A stretch of DNA of 64,000 bases from Pontibacter sp. HSC-36F09 (GCF_024171605.1 NZ_JALKAA010000005.1:264647-328646), one strand, 5' to 3'; shown: positions 25,617-36,852, counted from the stretch's first letter. Translations and numbers: made by a program. Notes: a model not told the origin generated them from the sequence alone.

Positions 25617-27968
25617 ATGCGCCTATTGCAGGCTGCCCGCCATCTTTTACACATACAGGTATACCGAAACACCCGCACCTACCTGCTCCTGCTCGTCCTG
25701 CTGCTCAGCGGGTCCGGGGTGAGCTATGCCCAAAAAGTGGCGCTCGTGCTCAGCGGTGGCGGTGCAAAAGGTATAGCGCATGTGGGCGTACTCAAAGCAC
25801 TGGAAGAAAACAACATCCCGATCGACTATATCGTTGGCACCTCCATGGGAGGCATCGTTGGGGCGCTGTACGCAGCCGGCTATTCACCTGCCGAAATCGA
25901 GTATCTGATACATACCGAAGCTTTTCAGGCTTGGGCCACCGGCAAGCCGGAGCAGAACTATACCTATAACTTTGCGTCGCCTGACCCCAACCCTGCCCTG
26001 CTCAAGCTGCATGTGGCGCTTGACTCGGCTTTCCAGGCCAAGCTCACTTCCAACCTGGTGAACGATGCTTCGCTCAATTTTGCCCTTGCGCAGCTCCTCT
26101 CCCAGCCTGCTGCGCACGCCGGCTACGACTTCGACAAGCTGATGGTGCCTTACCGCTGCGTTGCTGCCGACATCTTCACGCAGCAGCAGGTGATTCTCCG
26201 CAAAGGACAGTTGGCAGACGCCGTGCGGGCCACACTCACGGTACCGCTCTTCTACAAGCCTATCAGGATTGAGAAGCGACTACTGTTTGACGGTGGTCTG
26301 TACAACAACTTTCCGGTGGATGTCGCCCGCAAAGACTTTAACCCGGACATCATCATCGGGGTGAACGTGTCTTCTAAAACCTACAGCGAATACCCCTACG
26401 ACAACGATGACTTTGACCTGGCCTATACACTGCTCTACGCCATGATGTCAAACTCAGACTCCACAGCCCTGACAGATAAGGACGTATACCTGCAGCCTGA
26501 CCTGGGCAACCTCAATTCGCTGGATTTCAAAAACGTGGAAGACTTTTTCGCGGCTGGGTATAAGGTGACGAATGACAACATGGATCAGATTCAGGGAAAA
26601 ATAAAGCGCAGGGTGAGTGCCGAGGTGCTTGGGTCCAAGCGGGAGAAATTCAGAGGTGGGTTTCAGCCTCACGCTTTCCGCAAGGTGGAAATTCAGGGGC
26701 TGAAAAAAAATCAGCAGGACTTTGTGCAGCGCTTTTTCAGGAGCGAGCAGGAAGAAGGCTATACTATGCAGGATGTAAAAACCGGCTACTACCGCCTGGC
26801 CGCGATCGACAATTTCCGCAGCCTGTACCCGACCATGCGCTACGATGCCAAGGCGAAGACCTACGACCTGCTCCTGAACGTGAAAAAAGAAGACGGCCTG
26901 AAAATAGCGTTGGGCGGCGTAATCGCTTCGCGCCCGATCGACAACATCTACGCCGGTATGGAGTACAGCGTGCTTGGTCGGCAGCTCTATACCTTTGCCG
27001 GAAGCTTTCAGACGGGCCGGTTTTACCAGGGTGCTCAGCTTCGCACCCGCATCGACGTGCCTGCCAGTCTGCCTTATTACATTGAGCCTGCCTTCACGTA
27101 CAATCACTGGAATTTTCTTTCCACCACCGGCTTGCTGCTAGAGCGCAATAATCTGCCCCTACTGGAGCAGACCGACCGTAATTTTGGCCTCAACCTGGGC
27201 TTTACCAACACTTACAAAGGCAGGCTGGTGCTCAGCGCAGCCTATGCGCAGCACATCGACAGGTATAGCAACCGCCTGGAGATACAGCGTTCTGACACCC
27301 TCGACCGCACCGCCACGAGCGGGCTGACGGTGGGCGCTACTTTTAGACGCGGGAGGCTCAACCGAAAGCAATATCCTTCCGGCGGGCGCTCGTTTGCAGT
27401 CACAGGCCGTATGGTAAACGCAACAGAAAGGTATAGGCCCGGCTCAACGGCTATTGAATCCCAGAACCTTTCAGCGGATCACAGCTGGTTTTATGGCCGG
27501 CTGGCTTTTGAGGATTTTCTGGGTAATGGCAGTCACCGGTTCGGCTACAGGCTCGAAGGCGTGATCTCGACGCAGCCCTTTTTCAGCAATTACCGCTCTA
27601 CCCTCACCATGGCACCGGCATTTCATCCGCTTTCAGATAGCCGTACGCTGTTCCTCGATCGCTTCCGTGCACACGAATTTGTAGCCGGAGGCTTGCAATA
27701 CGTCTACCTGATTACTCCCCGGCTGGAGGCTCGCACAGAGGGTTACCTGTTCCAGCCCTACCGGCCGATCCTGCAAAATGACAGACAGCAGGCCTATTAC
27801 GGAAAAAAACTCACTGGCACAGGTGTGGCGGCCACAGCAGCTGTCGTCTACCATGGCATACTGGGTCCCGCTGCACTGAGCCTGAATTATTACAACGATA
27901 AGTCCAAGGAATGGGGCGTGCTTTTTCACCTGGGATTCCTGCTGTTTCAGAACCGAGCGCTGGAGTAA
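25617..27968 (+). CDS. Patatin-like phospholipase with BamA-type beta-barrel C-terminus
   Basis: A 783-aa outer-membrane or surface lipase of the PlpD/RssA-like group. A signal peptide ends near residue 38 (LLLLVLLLSGSGVSYAQ). The patatin domain shows the oxyanion loop SGGGAKGIAHVGVL, the nucleophile elbow GTSMGG and the catalytic Asp motif LLFDGGLYNNFPVDVA. A POTRA-like segment follows at ~360-440 (FRKVEIQGLKKNQQDFVQRFF), then a ~340-residue beta-rich barrel resembling Omp85/BamA, ending in LLFQNRALE. The active-site dyad is intact. The frame is open upstream to a GTG at 25575, but the ATG at 25617 gives a sensible signal peptide. Downstream of the YceI-like gene in the same operon, it suggests envelope-lipid handling. 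Confidence 0.93.
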   Translation: MRLLQAARHLLHIQVYRNTRTYLLLLVLLLSGSGVSYAQKVALVLSGGGAKGIAHVGVLKALEENNIPIDYIVGTSMGGIVGALYAAGYSPAEIEYLIHTEAFQAWATGKPEQNYTYNFASPDPNPALLKLHVALDSAFQAKLTSNLVNDASLNFALAQLLSQPAAHAGYDFDKLMVPYRCVAADIFTQQQVILRKGQLADAVRATLTVPLFYKPIRIEKRLLFDGGLYNNFPVDVARKDFNPDIIIGVNVSSKTYSEYPYDNDDFDLAYTLLYAMMSNSDSTALTDKDVYLQPDLGNLNSLDFKNVEDFFAAGYKVTNDNMDQIQGKIKRRVSAEVLGSKREKFRGGFQPHAFRKVEIQGLKKNQQDFVQRFFRSEQEEGYTMQDVKTGYYRLAAIDNFRSLYPTMRYDAKAKTYDLLLNVKKEDGLKIALGGVIASRPIDNIYAGMEYSVLGRQLYTFAGSFQTGRFYQGAQLRTRIDVPASLPYYIEPAFTYNHWNFLSTTGLLLERNNLPLLEQTDRNFGLNLGFTNTYKGRLVLSAAYAQHIDRYSNRLEIQRSDTLDRTATSGLTVGATFRRGRLNRKQYPSGGRSFAVTGRMVNATERYRPGSTAIESQNLSADHSWFYGRLAFEDFLGNGSHRFGYRLEGVISTQPFFSNYRSTLTMAPAFHPLSDSRTLFLDRFRAHEFVAGGLQYVYLITPRLEARTEGYLFQPYRPILQNDRQQAYYGKKLTGTGVAATAAVVYHGILGPAALSLNYYNDKSKEWGVLFHLGFLLFQNRALE

Positions 27969-28012
27969 GTGGGCAGTGCTTTATAATCTGTCTGGCGGCG
28001 TATACCTGCTTT

Positions 28013-28040
28013 TTGACAGGAACGGTTCGTTATACTTTTG
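28013..28040 (+). promoter_or_regulatory. Promoter of the DUF4920 lipoprotein gene
   Basis: TTG at 28013-28015, a 17-bp spacer and TACTTTTG at 28033-28040, a perfect TAnnTTTG -7 element, ~50 nt before the ATG at 28091. Confidence 0.65.
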
Positions 28041-28090
28041 CACTTAGTGGATAATCTCTATATTTGAAATCACGAAAAGTCTATACCTCC

Positions 28091-28585
28091 ATGAAAAAAC
28101 TATTTGCATTGCTATTGACTGCCGCTGTGCTGCAGGCCTGCTCACAAAATAACGCCACAACTGAAGCTCAGGAAACCACTGAAACTATTGCTGAAACTAA
28201 CGCATATGGCGCTTCCTTCGAAGAGCAAAACGTACTCTCAGCTGGTCAATTGCAGCAAGCTGTTAGTGGTAATGATTCCATACAGGCTACCGTTGCTGCT
28301 GAAATTGCGGAAAGCTGCCAGTCAAAGGGTTGCTGGATGGATGTGAAGCTGGAAGATGGTAGCACGATGAAAGTGACTTTCCGTGACTACGGTTTTTTCC
28401 TGCCGGTAGAAGATCTGTCTGGCAAAACGGCCGTGTTTACAGGTATAGCCAAGCATGAAGTGATCTCGGTAGAAGACCAGCGCCATTTTGCCGAGGATGC
28501 AGGGAAGTCTGCTGAGGAGATTGCCGCCATCACCGAGCCAAGAGAAGAGTTGCGCTTCGTGGCCGACGGCGTGAAACTGAAATAG
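28091..28585 (+). CDS. DUF4920-domain lipoprotein
   Basis: A 164-aa predicted lipoprotein. The ATG at 28091 gives MKKLFALLLTAAVLQACSQ, with the lipobox LQAC at residue ~16; an upstream ATG at 28064 would spoil the signal. After a Thr/Glu-rich linker, the domain reads AEIAESCQSKGCWMDVKLEDGSTMKVTFRDYGFFLPVEDLSGKTAVFTGIAKHEVISVEDQRHFAEDAGKSAEEIAAI. The paired cysteines in SCQSKGCWM and the OB-fold-like strands fit the DUF4920 family. Function is unknown. It is monocistronic with its own promoter. The region after the stop contains three copies of the iterated CTATACC word within 80 bp. Confidence 0.85.
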   Translation: MKKLFALLLTAAVLQACSQNNATTEAQETTETIAETNAYGASFEEQNVLSAGQLQQAVSGNDSIQATVAAEIAESCQSKGCWMDVKLEDGSTMKVTFRDYGFFLPVEDLSGKTAVFTGIAKHEVISVEDQRHFAEDAGKSAEEIAAITEPREELRFVADGVKLK

Positions 28586-28775
28586 ACGATTACGCTATAC
28601 CTTTACCTGAGCGGCTGTTTTTCCGGAAGAACAGCCGCTTTGTTTTCCGCTGCTATACCTACCCTATACCTGATCAAACCGCTTTGCCTCCCGCCAGAAG
28701 CAATGTGCCAGGTTGTCTGATACATAAAACTCCGACTTGTGATTTATCAGGCATCTTCGCAGGTATATGCGCTGA

Positions 28776-30845
<2,070 letters not shown>

Positions 30846-31259
30846 TCAGAACATATTACAAAAAAATAAGCGCCGGTCTACAAGAGGCCGGCGCTTATTG
30901 ATTTACAAACAAACAATAAAACAATTAAACTTGGGTATAGGCCGCAAGGCCCTTCTTCCCGACACAGCTTGAAAGCCAGGAAGCATGCTGCAAATGGAGT
31001 CAATTAAGTGGACAAAAAAAAATGAAATAGACGAACAGCCGAAAAGGATATACGAACAACCGTTTCCCTTCCTTTTCAGGTTTGATCTTTTAAAAAGCGG
31101 AATTGATGGGGCAGGCTTGCCCTTCTGTATAGTATATGGCTGTGTTTATATGAGCGCGTCGTAATATTGCTTAACTTCAGTAAAAGACAGATATTACTCT
31201 TGCATTCTCGACCCATTCCCAACACAGCCTTGAACTTGATAGCCCTACCACCATTTACC
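30846..31259. other. Interval with the ligA terminator and the LytS-type gene promoter region
   Basis: A 414-base gap. The left end holds the ligA terminator (30865-30899); the rest is moderately AT-rich. An upstream open extension of the kinase frame (from 31167) lacks protein-like character. Nothing else was seen. Confidence 0.5.
30865..30899 (+). terminator. Terminator after ligA
   Basis: AATAAGCGCCGG pairs with CCGGCGCTTATT (13 bp including flanks). The following T-run is short. Confidence 0.75.
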
Positions 31260-32273
31260 ATGAAGAAGCGGTACAAATTAGCCATACACGTGGCAGCCTG
31301 GGCATTTTTTGGGGCCTGGATCTTCTACATCCAGTTTCAGCGCGGCCTTACCTTCAACAAGGCGGTTGACTCGCTGGTGGGACTGAGTTTTGCCATGATG
31401 ATCTTCTACCTGAACTGGTATGTACTGATTCCCCGGTTTCTGGCCAAAAACCGGATTTTTGCCTACCTCGGGGTTGTTTTACTCACACTCACAGTGGTAG
31501 CGCTAGTACGCTCCCCGCTCGACTTTTATGTGTTCCGGGAGTTCAACCCGGGTATGAAGGTGCTCTACTCCTCGGACCGCATTCTCAACTATGTACTGGC
31601 CGGTTTGATTGTCGTGTTTATCAGCTCGGCATTGAAGGTAACCGGCAACTACATCCGCAATGAGCGGCGCAACAAAGAGCTCGAGAACCAGAAACTGGCA
31701 GCTGAACTAAATTTCCTGAAGTCGCAGGTGAATCCGCATTTTCTTTTCAACACGCTCAACAACATTTACTCGCTGGCATACAAGCAGTCGCCTGAAACGC
31801 CGGACGCCATCATGAAACTCTCACTCCTGATGCGCTACATGCTGTATGAAAGTAACGACACGCTGGTGAGTCTGGAGAAGGAAGTGGAGCACATCCAGAA
31901 CTTTATTGACCTGCAGAAGTTGCGCCTGCGCGAGCAAACCAGCATCCGGCTGAACGCAGAAGGCGACCTGACCGGAAAACAGATCGCTCCGATGCTGCTG
32001 ATGACGTTGGTGGAGAATGCGTTTAAACACGGACTGGTGAGTCGCAACGAGGTGGGCATCACGCTCAACCTGGTCGTGACGGACGAATGGCTGCAATTCT
32101 CGACGGTGAACAACAGCAGTAGTCACAAAAAAAAGGACTTTGGCGGCATTGGTTTGCAAAATCTAAAGCAACGCCTTAACTTGCTCTACGCCCACCAACA
32201 CGAACTTCACCTGGAAGATAAAGACGATACTTTTTTTGCCTCGCTGAAACTGTATTTCCAACCAAAAAAATAA
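31260..32273 (+). CDS. LytS/YehU-type sensor histidine kinase
   Basis: A 337-aa membrane kinase. Starting at the ATG at 31260 (MKKRYKLAIHVAAWAFF) gives four spans in residues ~8-150. A short coiled coil follows (NYIRNERRNKELENQKLAAELNFLKSQ). The His_kinase (PF06580-type) motif NPHFLFNTLNNIYSLA carries the phosphorylatable histidine. The N-box is MTLVENAFKHGLVSR and the ATP-lid glycines are GGIGLQNLKQRLNLLY. The signal is unknown. The partner LytTR regulator begins 4 nt after the stop, so they form a two-gene operon. Confidence 0.93.
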   Translation: MKKRYKLAIHVAAWAFFGAWIFYIQFQRGLTFNKAVDSLVGLSFAMMIFYLNWYVLIPRFLAKNRIFAYLGVVLLTLTVVALVRSPLDFYVFREFNPGMKVLYSSDRILNYVLAGLIVVFISSALKVTGNYIRNERRNKELENQKLAAELNFLKSQVNPHFLFNTLNNIYSLAYKQSPETPDAIMKLSLLMRYMLYESNDTLVSLEKEVEHIQNFIDLQKLRLREQTSIRLNAEGDLTGKQIAPMLLMTLVENAFKHGLVSRNEVGITLNLVVTDEWLQFSTVNNSSSHKKKDFGGIGLQNLKQRLNLLYAHQHELHLEDKDDTFFASLKLYFQPKK

Positions 32274-32277
32274 ACCT

Positions 32278-33012
32278 ATGACCATCCGCTGCCTTGCCGT
32301 TGACGACGAACCGCTAGCCCTCGATATTATTGAGAGCTATGTAAGCAAATTGCCTTTTCTTCAACTTGTGAAAACCTGCTCCAGCGCCACCGAGGCCATG
32401 CAGGTATTGCAGCAAGAGCACATCGACCTGATGTTTCTGGACATTGAAATGCCCGAACTGACAGGTATACAGTTTCTGAACATACTCAAACACCAGCCGC
32501 TCATCATCTTCACGACGGCCTACCCAAATTATGCGCTGGAGGGTTTTAACCACGACGCCGTGGACTACCTCCTCAAGCCAATTCCCTTCGACCGTTTTCT
32601 GAAAGCTGTGAACAAGGCGCAGGAACGTCTGCAGCGCAGCAACAAAGCACCGGAGGCTCAGGTAACCGCCCCTGCTCCACAAGCACCCGAGCAAGATTTC
32701 ATGTTCGTGAAGGCAGACTACAAGACCGTCCGCGTCGGCTTTGCCGACATCCTCTGGATAGAAGGTTTGAAGGACTACATCATTATCCAGACCAAAGACC
32801 AAAAGATCATCACCCTCCTAAGCATGAACAAGGCCATGGAGAAACTCCCGGAGTCAAAGTTCATGCGCGTACACCGCTCCTTTATCGTGGCCCTGCACAA
32901 GATCGACAGCATCGAAAAAGGCCGTATCCGCATCGGCAACAAAGAAATCCCGATCGGTGAGGTATACAAAGACCACTTTCTGCATTGGGTGGAGGAAAAT
33001 AATATACAGTAA
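32278..33012 (+). CDS. LytTR-type response regulator
   Basis: A 244-aa response regulator. The receiver domain (residues 1-120) has the acidic pair CLAVDDEPLALDII, the phosphoacceptor Asp in DLMFLDIEMPELTG, a Thr in IIFTTAYPNYALEGF and Lys in DYLLKPIPFDRFLKA. After a Pro/Ala linker, residues ~140-244 are a LytTR DNA-binding domain (FMFVKADYKTVRVGFADILWIEGLKDYIIIQT, FMRVHRSFIVALHKIDSIEKGRIRIGNKEIPIGEVYKDHFLHWV). It is encoded 4 nt after its kinase. Target promoters are not identifiable here; the next gene, dapA, is 226 bp away and probably independent. Confidence 0.95.
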   Translation: MTIRCLAVDDEPLALDIIESYVSKLPFLQLVKTCSSATEAMQVLQQEHIDLMFLDIEMPELTGIQFLNILKHQPLIIFTTAYPNYALEGFNHDAVDYLLKPIPFDRFLKAVNKAQERLQRSNKAPEAQVTAPAPQAPEQDFMFVKADYKTVRVGFADILWIEGLKDYIIIQTKDQKIITLLSMNKAMEKLPESKFMRVHRSFIVALHKIDSIEKGRIRIGNKEIPIGEVYKDHFLHWVEENNIQ

Positions 33013-33238
33013 GTTTTTTGTATAGCACATTTACGTATCACGACTTCTTTAGAGATGATTGTACAAAGGACTGCTCTACAATGGATAAAGGTCTTTTCGA
33101 AAAATGCTTACGCTATACCTATTCCATCTCCTGTTTTTTGTCAAACAAATTTACCCTAATCACCAGAAGTCGTGCTAGGCCACAACACTTGCAGAATCCA
33201 TCGGATAATTCGAACTTCGTGCTTTAGAAAAACAGCGC

Positions 33239-34108
33239 ATGATACAAGATACATTTAAAGGAACAGGTGTTGCCCTGATAACGCCTTTTGCCAGTAACCA
33301 GGACGTGGACTATGATGGGCTGCGTCAGTTGCTCGATTTCACCATAGAAGGTGGCGTGGAGTACCTCGTGGTGAACGGAACCACGGGTGAGTCCGTGACT
33401 ACTACAACTGAAGAGAAAGCCGGAATTCTGGCCTTCGTAAAGAAGCATGTCAACGGCCGTGTACCGCTGGTATACGGTTTGGGTGGCAACAACACACGGG
33501 AGGTGCTCGACGCGATCCAGAAAACAGACTTGGAAGGTATAGCTGCCATGCTTTCGGTGAGTCCCTACTACAACAAGCCTTCGCAACAGGGTATTATCCA
33601 GCACTATACCCAGATAGCCGACGCCTGCCCTGTGCCGGTGATCCTATACAATGTGCCGGGCCGCACGGGCAGCAATATGTCCCCTGAAACCACCGTGCGA
33701 TTGGCTGCACATAAGAACATCATCGGCATTAAAGAAGCTTCCGGCAACCTGGAACAGTGCATGTACATTGCCAAGCACAAGCCAGCCGACTTTTTGCTGA
33801 TCAGTGGCGACGATATGCTTACGCTGCCGATGATCGCTTTCGGTGCCGTGGGCGTGATTTCCGTGCTAGCGAACGCATTCCCTGAGAAATTCAGCAACAT
33901 GGTCCGTCTTGGCTTATCCAATCAATTCAAAGAAGCATCTGACTTGCTTTTCGATTTCGTGGATATCAACCCGATGATGTATGAAGAAAGTAATCCGGTG
34001 GGCGTAAAAGCATTGCTGGAGCGCTTTGGCGTATGCGGCGGCGCGGTGCGTCTTCCGTTGGTGGAGGCTTCTGCCGGTCTCAAAGACAGACTTTACAAGC
34101 AACTGTAG
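33239..34108 (+). CDS. dapA: 4-hydroxy-tetrahydrodipicolinate synthase
   Basis: DapA condenses pyruvate with aspartate semialdehyde, the first committed step of diaminopimelate/lysine synthesis. The 289-aa length is normal. Signatures are VNGTTGESVTTTTEEK, the tyrosine-containing ILYNVPGRTGSNM, the Schiff-base lysine (Lys165) in IIGIKEASGNLEQC, and LISGDDMLTLPMIAFGAVGVISVLAN. The ATG at 33239 is chosen; no Shine-Dalgarno is visible, as usual in this phylum. It is monocistronic with a strong terminator 30 nt past the stop. The gene supplies cell-wall precursor and lysine. Confidence 0.97.
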   Translation: MIQDTFKGTGVALITPFASNQDVDYDGLRQLLDFTIEGGVEYLVVNGTTGESVTTTTEEKAGILAFVKKHVNGRVPLVYGLGGNNTREVLDAIQKTDLEGIAAMLSVSPYYNKPSQQGIIQHYTQIADACPVPVILYNVPGRTGSNMSPETTVRLAAHKNIIGIKEASGNLEQCMYIAKHKPADFLLISGDDMLTLPMIAFGAVGVISVLANAFPEKFSNMVRLGLSNQFKEASDLLFDFVDINPMMYEESNPVGVKALLERFGVCGGAVRLPLVEASAGLKDRLYKQL

Positions 34109-34137
34109 TCAGCTGCGCAAGGTATAGCAAACAGAGC

Positions 34138-34170
34138 AGGAAGGTTGGCGATGGTCAGCCTTCCTTTTTT
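34138..34170 (+). terminator. Terminator after dapA
   Basis: AGGAAGGTTGGC pairs with GTCAGCCTTCCT-type sequence, followed by TTTTTT. Confidence 0.88.
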
Positions 34171-34228
34171 GTTCGAACAAAGATATTTTCGCTATATTCG
34201 TTTTCTTCTATCCTAATACCCTACCACA

Positions 34229-35122
34229 ATGCGCATACCTGCGATCCTGTTTCTAGCCCTGAGCATGGTGGCATGCAATAGCTCTCCGGACCAGTCACAG
34301 GCCGATAAAACGGATCATGCGCATCTGGTGGAAACCGACACCAGCCTGGCAGAGGCACCCGACTCCGCTAAGTTGCCCCACGACGAGGAACTGCAGCACT
34401 ATATCCCCGACACAGCCGATTTAAGCCCTGAACCCAACACGGCCGCTAAGATCATGATCGAGGGGCGTTTCCATAAGCATGAGGTATGGCAGGGTGCGGA
34501 GCAAAAGTCCTGGATGGCGCTGGTGCAGCAAGACAGTATTTTCCGGCTGCAGCCCAGTCACCTGCAGGTCACTACTTTTTTCGATCCGGTTTATGACAAA
34601 GGACGGCAGGTACAATCCGGTCGTGAAGTGCGAGGTGAACACCAGAATACACTTTTCTTCGTGACAGGTATAGCCAAACTACAGGAGAGTGAAATAGACA
34701 CAGTGGGCTACTCCAATCAGGTCATTTTGCCGAATACAGCCATCGACCTCCGATATAAAGGCGAGACCTATACCCTGTCGGCCAGCGGCGACAGCATACA
34801 GCAGGAAGGATCCGAATCCTACTCGGTGCAGAACTATAAGTGGACGGTGTCAGGTACTAAGAACGGACGCAGGATTTCGCAGGAACTGGCATCTGATGAG
34901 AATTTTGAGAGTGCCATTTATGTGCTCCTCTGGGTAGGCGATTTGGACCGCGATGGTATACCTGATCTGCTGGCCGATCTGTCCAACCACTTTAACGCCA
35001 CTAAGGTTACGCTTTTCCTGTCTTCTCTCGCCGATAAAGGGAAACTTTACAAGCAAGTGGCCGATTTTAAAACAGAAGCCTACCCCGAAATCGCCAGTCC
35101 TGACAGCCTGGTAAAACCATAA
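34229..35122 (+). CDS. Hypothetical lipoprotein with calcium-loop-like repeat
   Basis: A 297-aa predicted lipoprotein; signal and lipobox MRIPAILFLALSMVAC place the lipidated Cys at residue 16. An acidic linker follows (DQSQADKTDHAHLVETDTSLAEAPDSAK). The rest is a beta-rich domain of unknown family. Near the C-terminus, VGDLDRDGIPDLLADLSNHFNATKVTLFLSSLADKGKL resembles a single FG-GAP/VCBS repeat with a DxDxDG calcium loop. Similar lipoproteins are common in Cytophagales, but I do not recognise a named family. The gene at 35165 follows by 42 bp and may be co-transcribed. The coding sequence carries several GGTATA words. Confidence 0.7.
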   Translation: MRIPAILFLALSMVACNSSPDQSQADKTDHAHLVETDTSLAEAPDSAKLPHDEELQHYIPDTADLSPEPNTAAKIMIEGRFHKHEVWQGAEQKSWMALVQQDSIFRLQPSHLQVTTFFDPVYDKGRQVQSGREVRGEHQNTLFFVTGIAKLQESEIDTVGYSNQVILPNTAIDLRYKGETYTLSASGDSIQQEGSESYSVQNYKWTVSGTKNGRRISQELASDENFESAIYVLLWVGDLDRDGIPDLLADLSNHFNATKVTLFLSSLADKGKLYKQVADFKTEAYPEIASPDSLVKP

Positions 35123-35164
35123 AGTTGTGCAAGCGTTATATACCTGCAAAAGCAAGGTATAGCC

Positions 35165-35668
35165 GTGAAAAAACACAAGGGTGAACTCGAAATAGACGAG
35201 GATATTAAACTGGAAAGCGCCAACTGGAAAGTCCAGCGGGTAGCCTGGGTCCTGATGGTCTTAGTCGTAATTGCCGCTTTGCTAGGTTTTACCGGCAATG
35301 GTGGCATTGGCAACCTACAGAGATTAAAAGCCGGCAGCAGTGCCGATGGGCTTGAGATCGAATATGAACGGTTCCTGAGACGCGGTGCCCCGGCCGAAAT
35401 CAAAGTAAACCTGGTCCCCTCCGGCGGAGACTCCCTCATGGACCTGCGACTCAACAAAGATTTTTACGAGAAATTCCATGTAGAAAGGATCCTTCCTGAA
35501 CCTTCGGAGCAATTTACCCACGAGCAGGGCATTACGTATCGTTTTGCTTCCGCAAACCAGCCGTTTTTAGTCATCTTTTACGTGAAGCCTGATGGCATGG
35601 GCTCCCTGCCTTTGCAATTCTCGACTTCCGAAAAGGCTGTTCGTATCACACCATTCATATACCCTTAA
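35165..35668 (+). CDS. Single-span membrane protein, unknown
   Basis: A 167-aa protein with a GTG start at 35165 (GTG-AAA-AAA-CAC), an acidic cytoplasmic stretch and one membrane span (residues ~28-46, VAWVLMVLVVIAALLGFTG). An extracytoplasmic beta-rich domain of ~115 residues follows (GLEIEYERFLRRGAPAEIKVNLVPSGGDSLMDLRLNKDFYEKFHVERILPEPS...FLVIFYVKPDGMGSLPLQFST). I recognise no named family. It lies 9 bp upstream of the DUF421 gene, and the two are very likely one operon. This pairing suggests the two proteins act together at the membrane; that is inference. Confidence 0.7.
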   Translation: MKKHKGELEIDEDIKLESANWKVQRVAWVLMVLVVIAALLGFTGNGGIGNLQRLKAGSSADGLEIEYERFLRRGAPAEIKVNLVPSGGDSLMDLRLNKDFYEKFHVERILPEPSEQFTHEQGITYRFASANQPFLVIFYVKPDGMGSLPLQFSTSEKAVRITPFIYP

Positions 35669-35677
35669 GTCTACGCT

Positions 35678-36124
35678 ATGGAAACCGTTATCAGAGGATT
35701 AATCTTGTATGTGTTCCTGATGATTATTTTCAGGATAAGCGGTAAAAGAACCCTGTACGAGGCTACGGTCTTTGACTTTGTGCTCTTGCTGATCATTGCC
35801 GAAACGGCAGAGCAGGCGCTCGGTGGCGAGGACAAGTCTATTACCAATAGCTTTTTGCTGATCGTTACGCTTTTGCTTACCGACATCAGCCTTTCGCTTC
35901 TGAAGCAGAAATTCAAATACTTTGGAAAGGTGCTGGACGGCGTGCCGGTCATTCTCCTGGACGATGGCAAACTGCTGCACGACCGGCTGAAGAAAGTGCG
36001 GGTAGACGAGGCAGATATCATGGAGTCGGCACGGGATCTGCAAGGGCTGCAACGGCTTGATCAGATCAAGTACGCCATTCTGGAAAAAGACGGCAGGATC
36101 ACCATCATCCCGAAAGAACAGTAA
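35678..36124 (+). CDS. DUF421 (YetF-like) membrane protein
   Basis: A 148-aa protein of the YetF/DUF421 family. It has two or three N-terminal membrane helices (residues ~5-20, IRGLILYVFLMIIFRISG, and ~60-75, NSFLLIVTLLLTDISL). The family motif follows the first helix as SGKRTLYEATVFDFVLLLIIAETAEQAL. A cytoplasmic domain comes next (LDGVPVILLDDGKLLHDRLKKVRVDEADIMESARDLQGLQRLDQIKYAILEKDGRITIIPKE). This is the short form of the family. It follows the gene at 35165 by 9 bp. Function is unknown; family members elsewhere have been linked to spore or envelope physiology, which cannot be transferred here. Confidence 0.88.
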   Translation: METVIRGLILYVFLMIIFRISGKRTLYEATVFDFVLLLIIAETAEQALGGEDKSITNSFLLIVTLLLTDISLSLLKQKFKYFGKVLDGVPVILLDDGKLLHDRLKKVRVDEADIMESARDLQGLQRLDQIKYAILEKDGRITIIPKEQ

Positions 36125-36134
36125 AAGAAGGAAA

Positions 36135-36190
36135 TAAAAAAAGATATAGCTTTTTCAGGCTATACCTTGCTATACCTACTGGTATACAGT
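36135..36190. repeat. Three clustered copies of the iterated CTATACC/GGTATA word with hairpin
   Basis: Between the stops of the DUF421 and SRPBCC genes, GGCTATACCTT, GCTATACCTAC and TGGTATACAG follow one another within 30 bp. AAGATATAGC pairs with GGCTATACCTT around a T-rich loop, which on the minus strand could end transcription of the SRPBCC gene (A7 run at ~36137). Confidence 0.6.
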
Positions 36191-36205
36191 GTGTAGGTTT
36201 CTTGC

Positions 36206-36748
36206 TTAGTTGTCGGTCAGCGCATACCTGGACTCCACTTCTTTTTTGATATTATTGAGGCCATCCTCAAACTCCTCTCCTACAGTACTATCAATCAGCA
36301 GACTCGAAAACTTCCGGACTGGGTTGTCTCCTATGTATTGTTCAAAATGCCAGGTAAGTTTCGTGCCCTCTTCTGTCTCTTCTAATACAAAGGTGCTGTT
36401 TGCTTTATCGTTTTCTTCGAATTCGAGGTTGGTGACAAGCCGGCTTGGTGGCTCGACTTCTACAATCGTAACCACGCTCTGCCCAATGCTCCTCCGCTGG
36501 CTCTTCCAGTTGTAGCGCGCGCCTATGGCCGGGCCGGCATTAAGCTCCTCAGCTGGGTCAAGGTGGTGTCCTGGCAGCCATTTTGGCCAGTTACGCAAAT
36601 CACTGAGTTGCTCAAAAGCCACTTCAGCAGGGGCATCAATGATGATATCGCGTTGCAAATGGATCTGACGGGGCAGGCTAATCGAAATGATGCCCAGAAT
36701 AGCGATTAACGTGGCGGCTCCTAGCAGTAAAGATTTTAATACATGCAT
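36206..36748 (-). CDS. SRPBCC/polyketide-cyclase-type protein with N-terminal anchor
   Basis: A 180-aa protein. Residues ~7-25 form a membrane anchor or uncleaved signal (LLLGAATLIAILGIISISLP). The rest is a START-like SRPBCC domain (DIIIDAPAEVAFEQLSDLRNWPKWLPGHHLDPAEELNAGPAIGARYNWKSQ...STFVLEETEEGTKLTWHFEQYIGDNPVRKFSSLLIDSTVGEEFEDGLNNIKKEVES). Such domains bind hydrophobic ligands; the ligand here is unknown. The gene is monocistronic on the minus strand, converging with the DUF421 operon. Confidence 0.88.
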   Translation of the reverse strand: MHVLKSLLLGAATLIAILGIISISLPRQIHLQRDIIIDAPAEVAFEQLSDLRNWPKWLPGHHLDPAEELNAGPAIGARYNWKSQRRSIGQSVVTIVEVEPPSRLVTNLEFEENDKANSTFVLEETEEGTKLTWHFEQYIGDNPVRKFSSLLIDSTVGEEFEDGLNNIKKEVESRYALTDN

Positions 36749-36823
36749 ATAAGTTTATGGTAAACGTAAATTCTTATCAATCCAAATTAATTTAATACAA
36801 TTTTCAAAATGTCGTAAGAAATG

Positions 36824-36852
36824 AAAAAAACCACAGCTGTTACGCTGTGGCC
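36824..36852 (-). terminator. Terminator of the disordered-protein gene at 36949
   Basis: CCACAGC pairs with GCTGTGG, followed on the minus strand by TTTTTTT. Confidence 0.8.
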
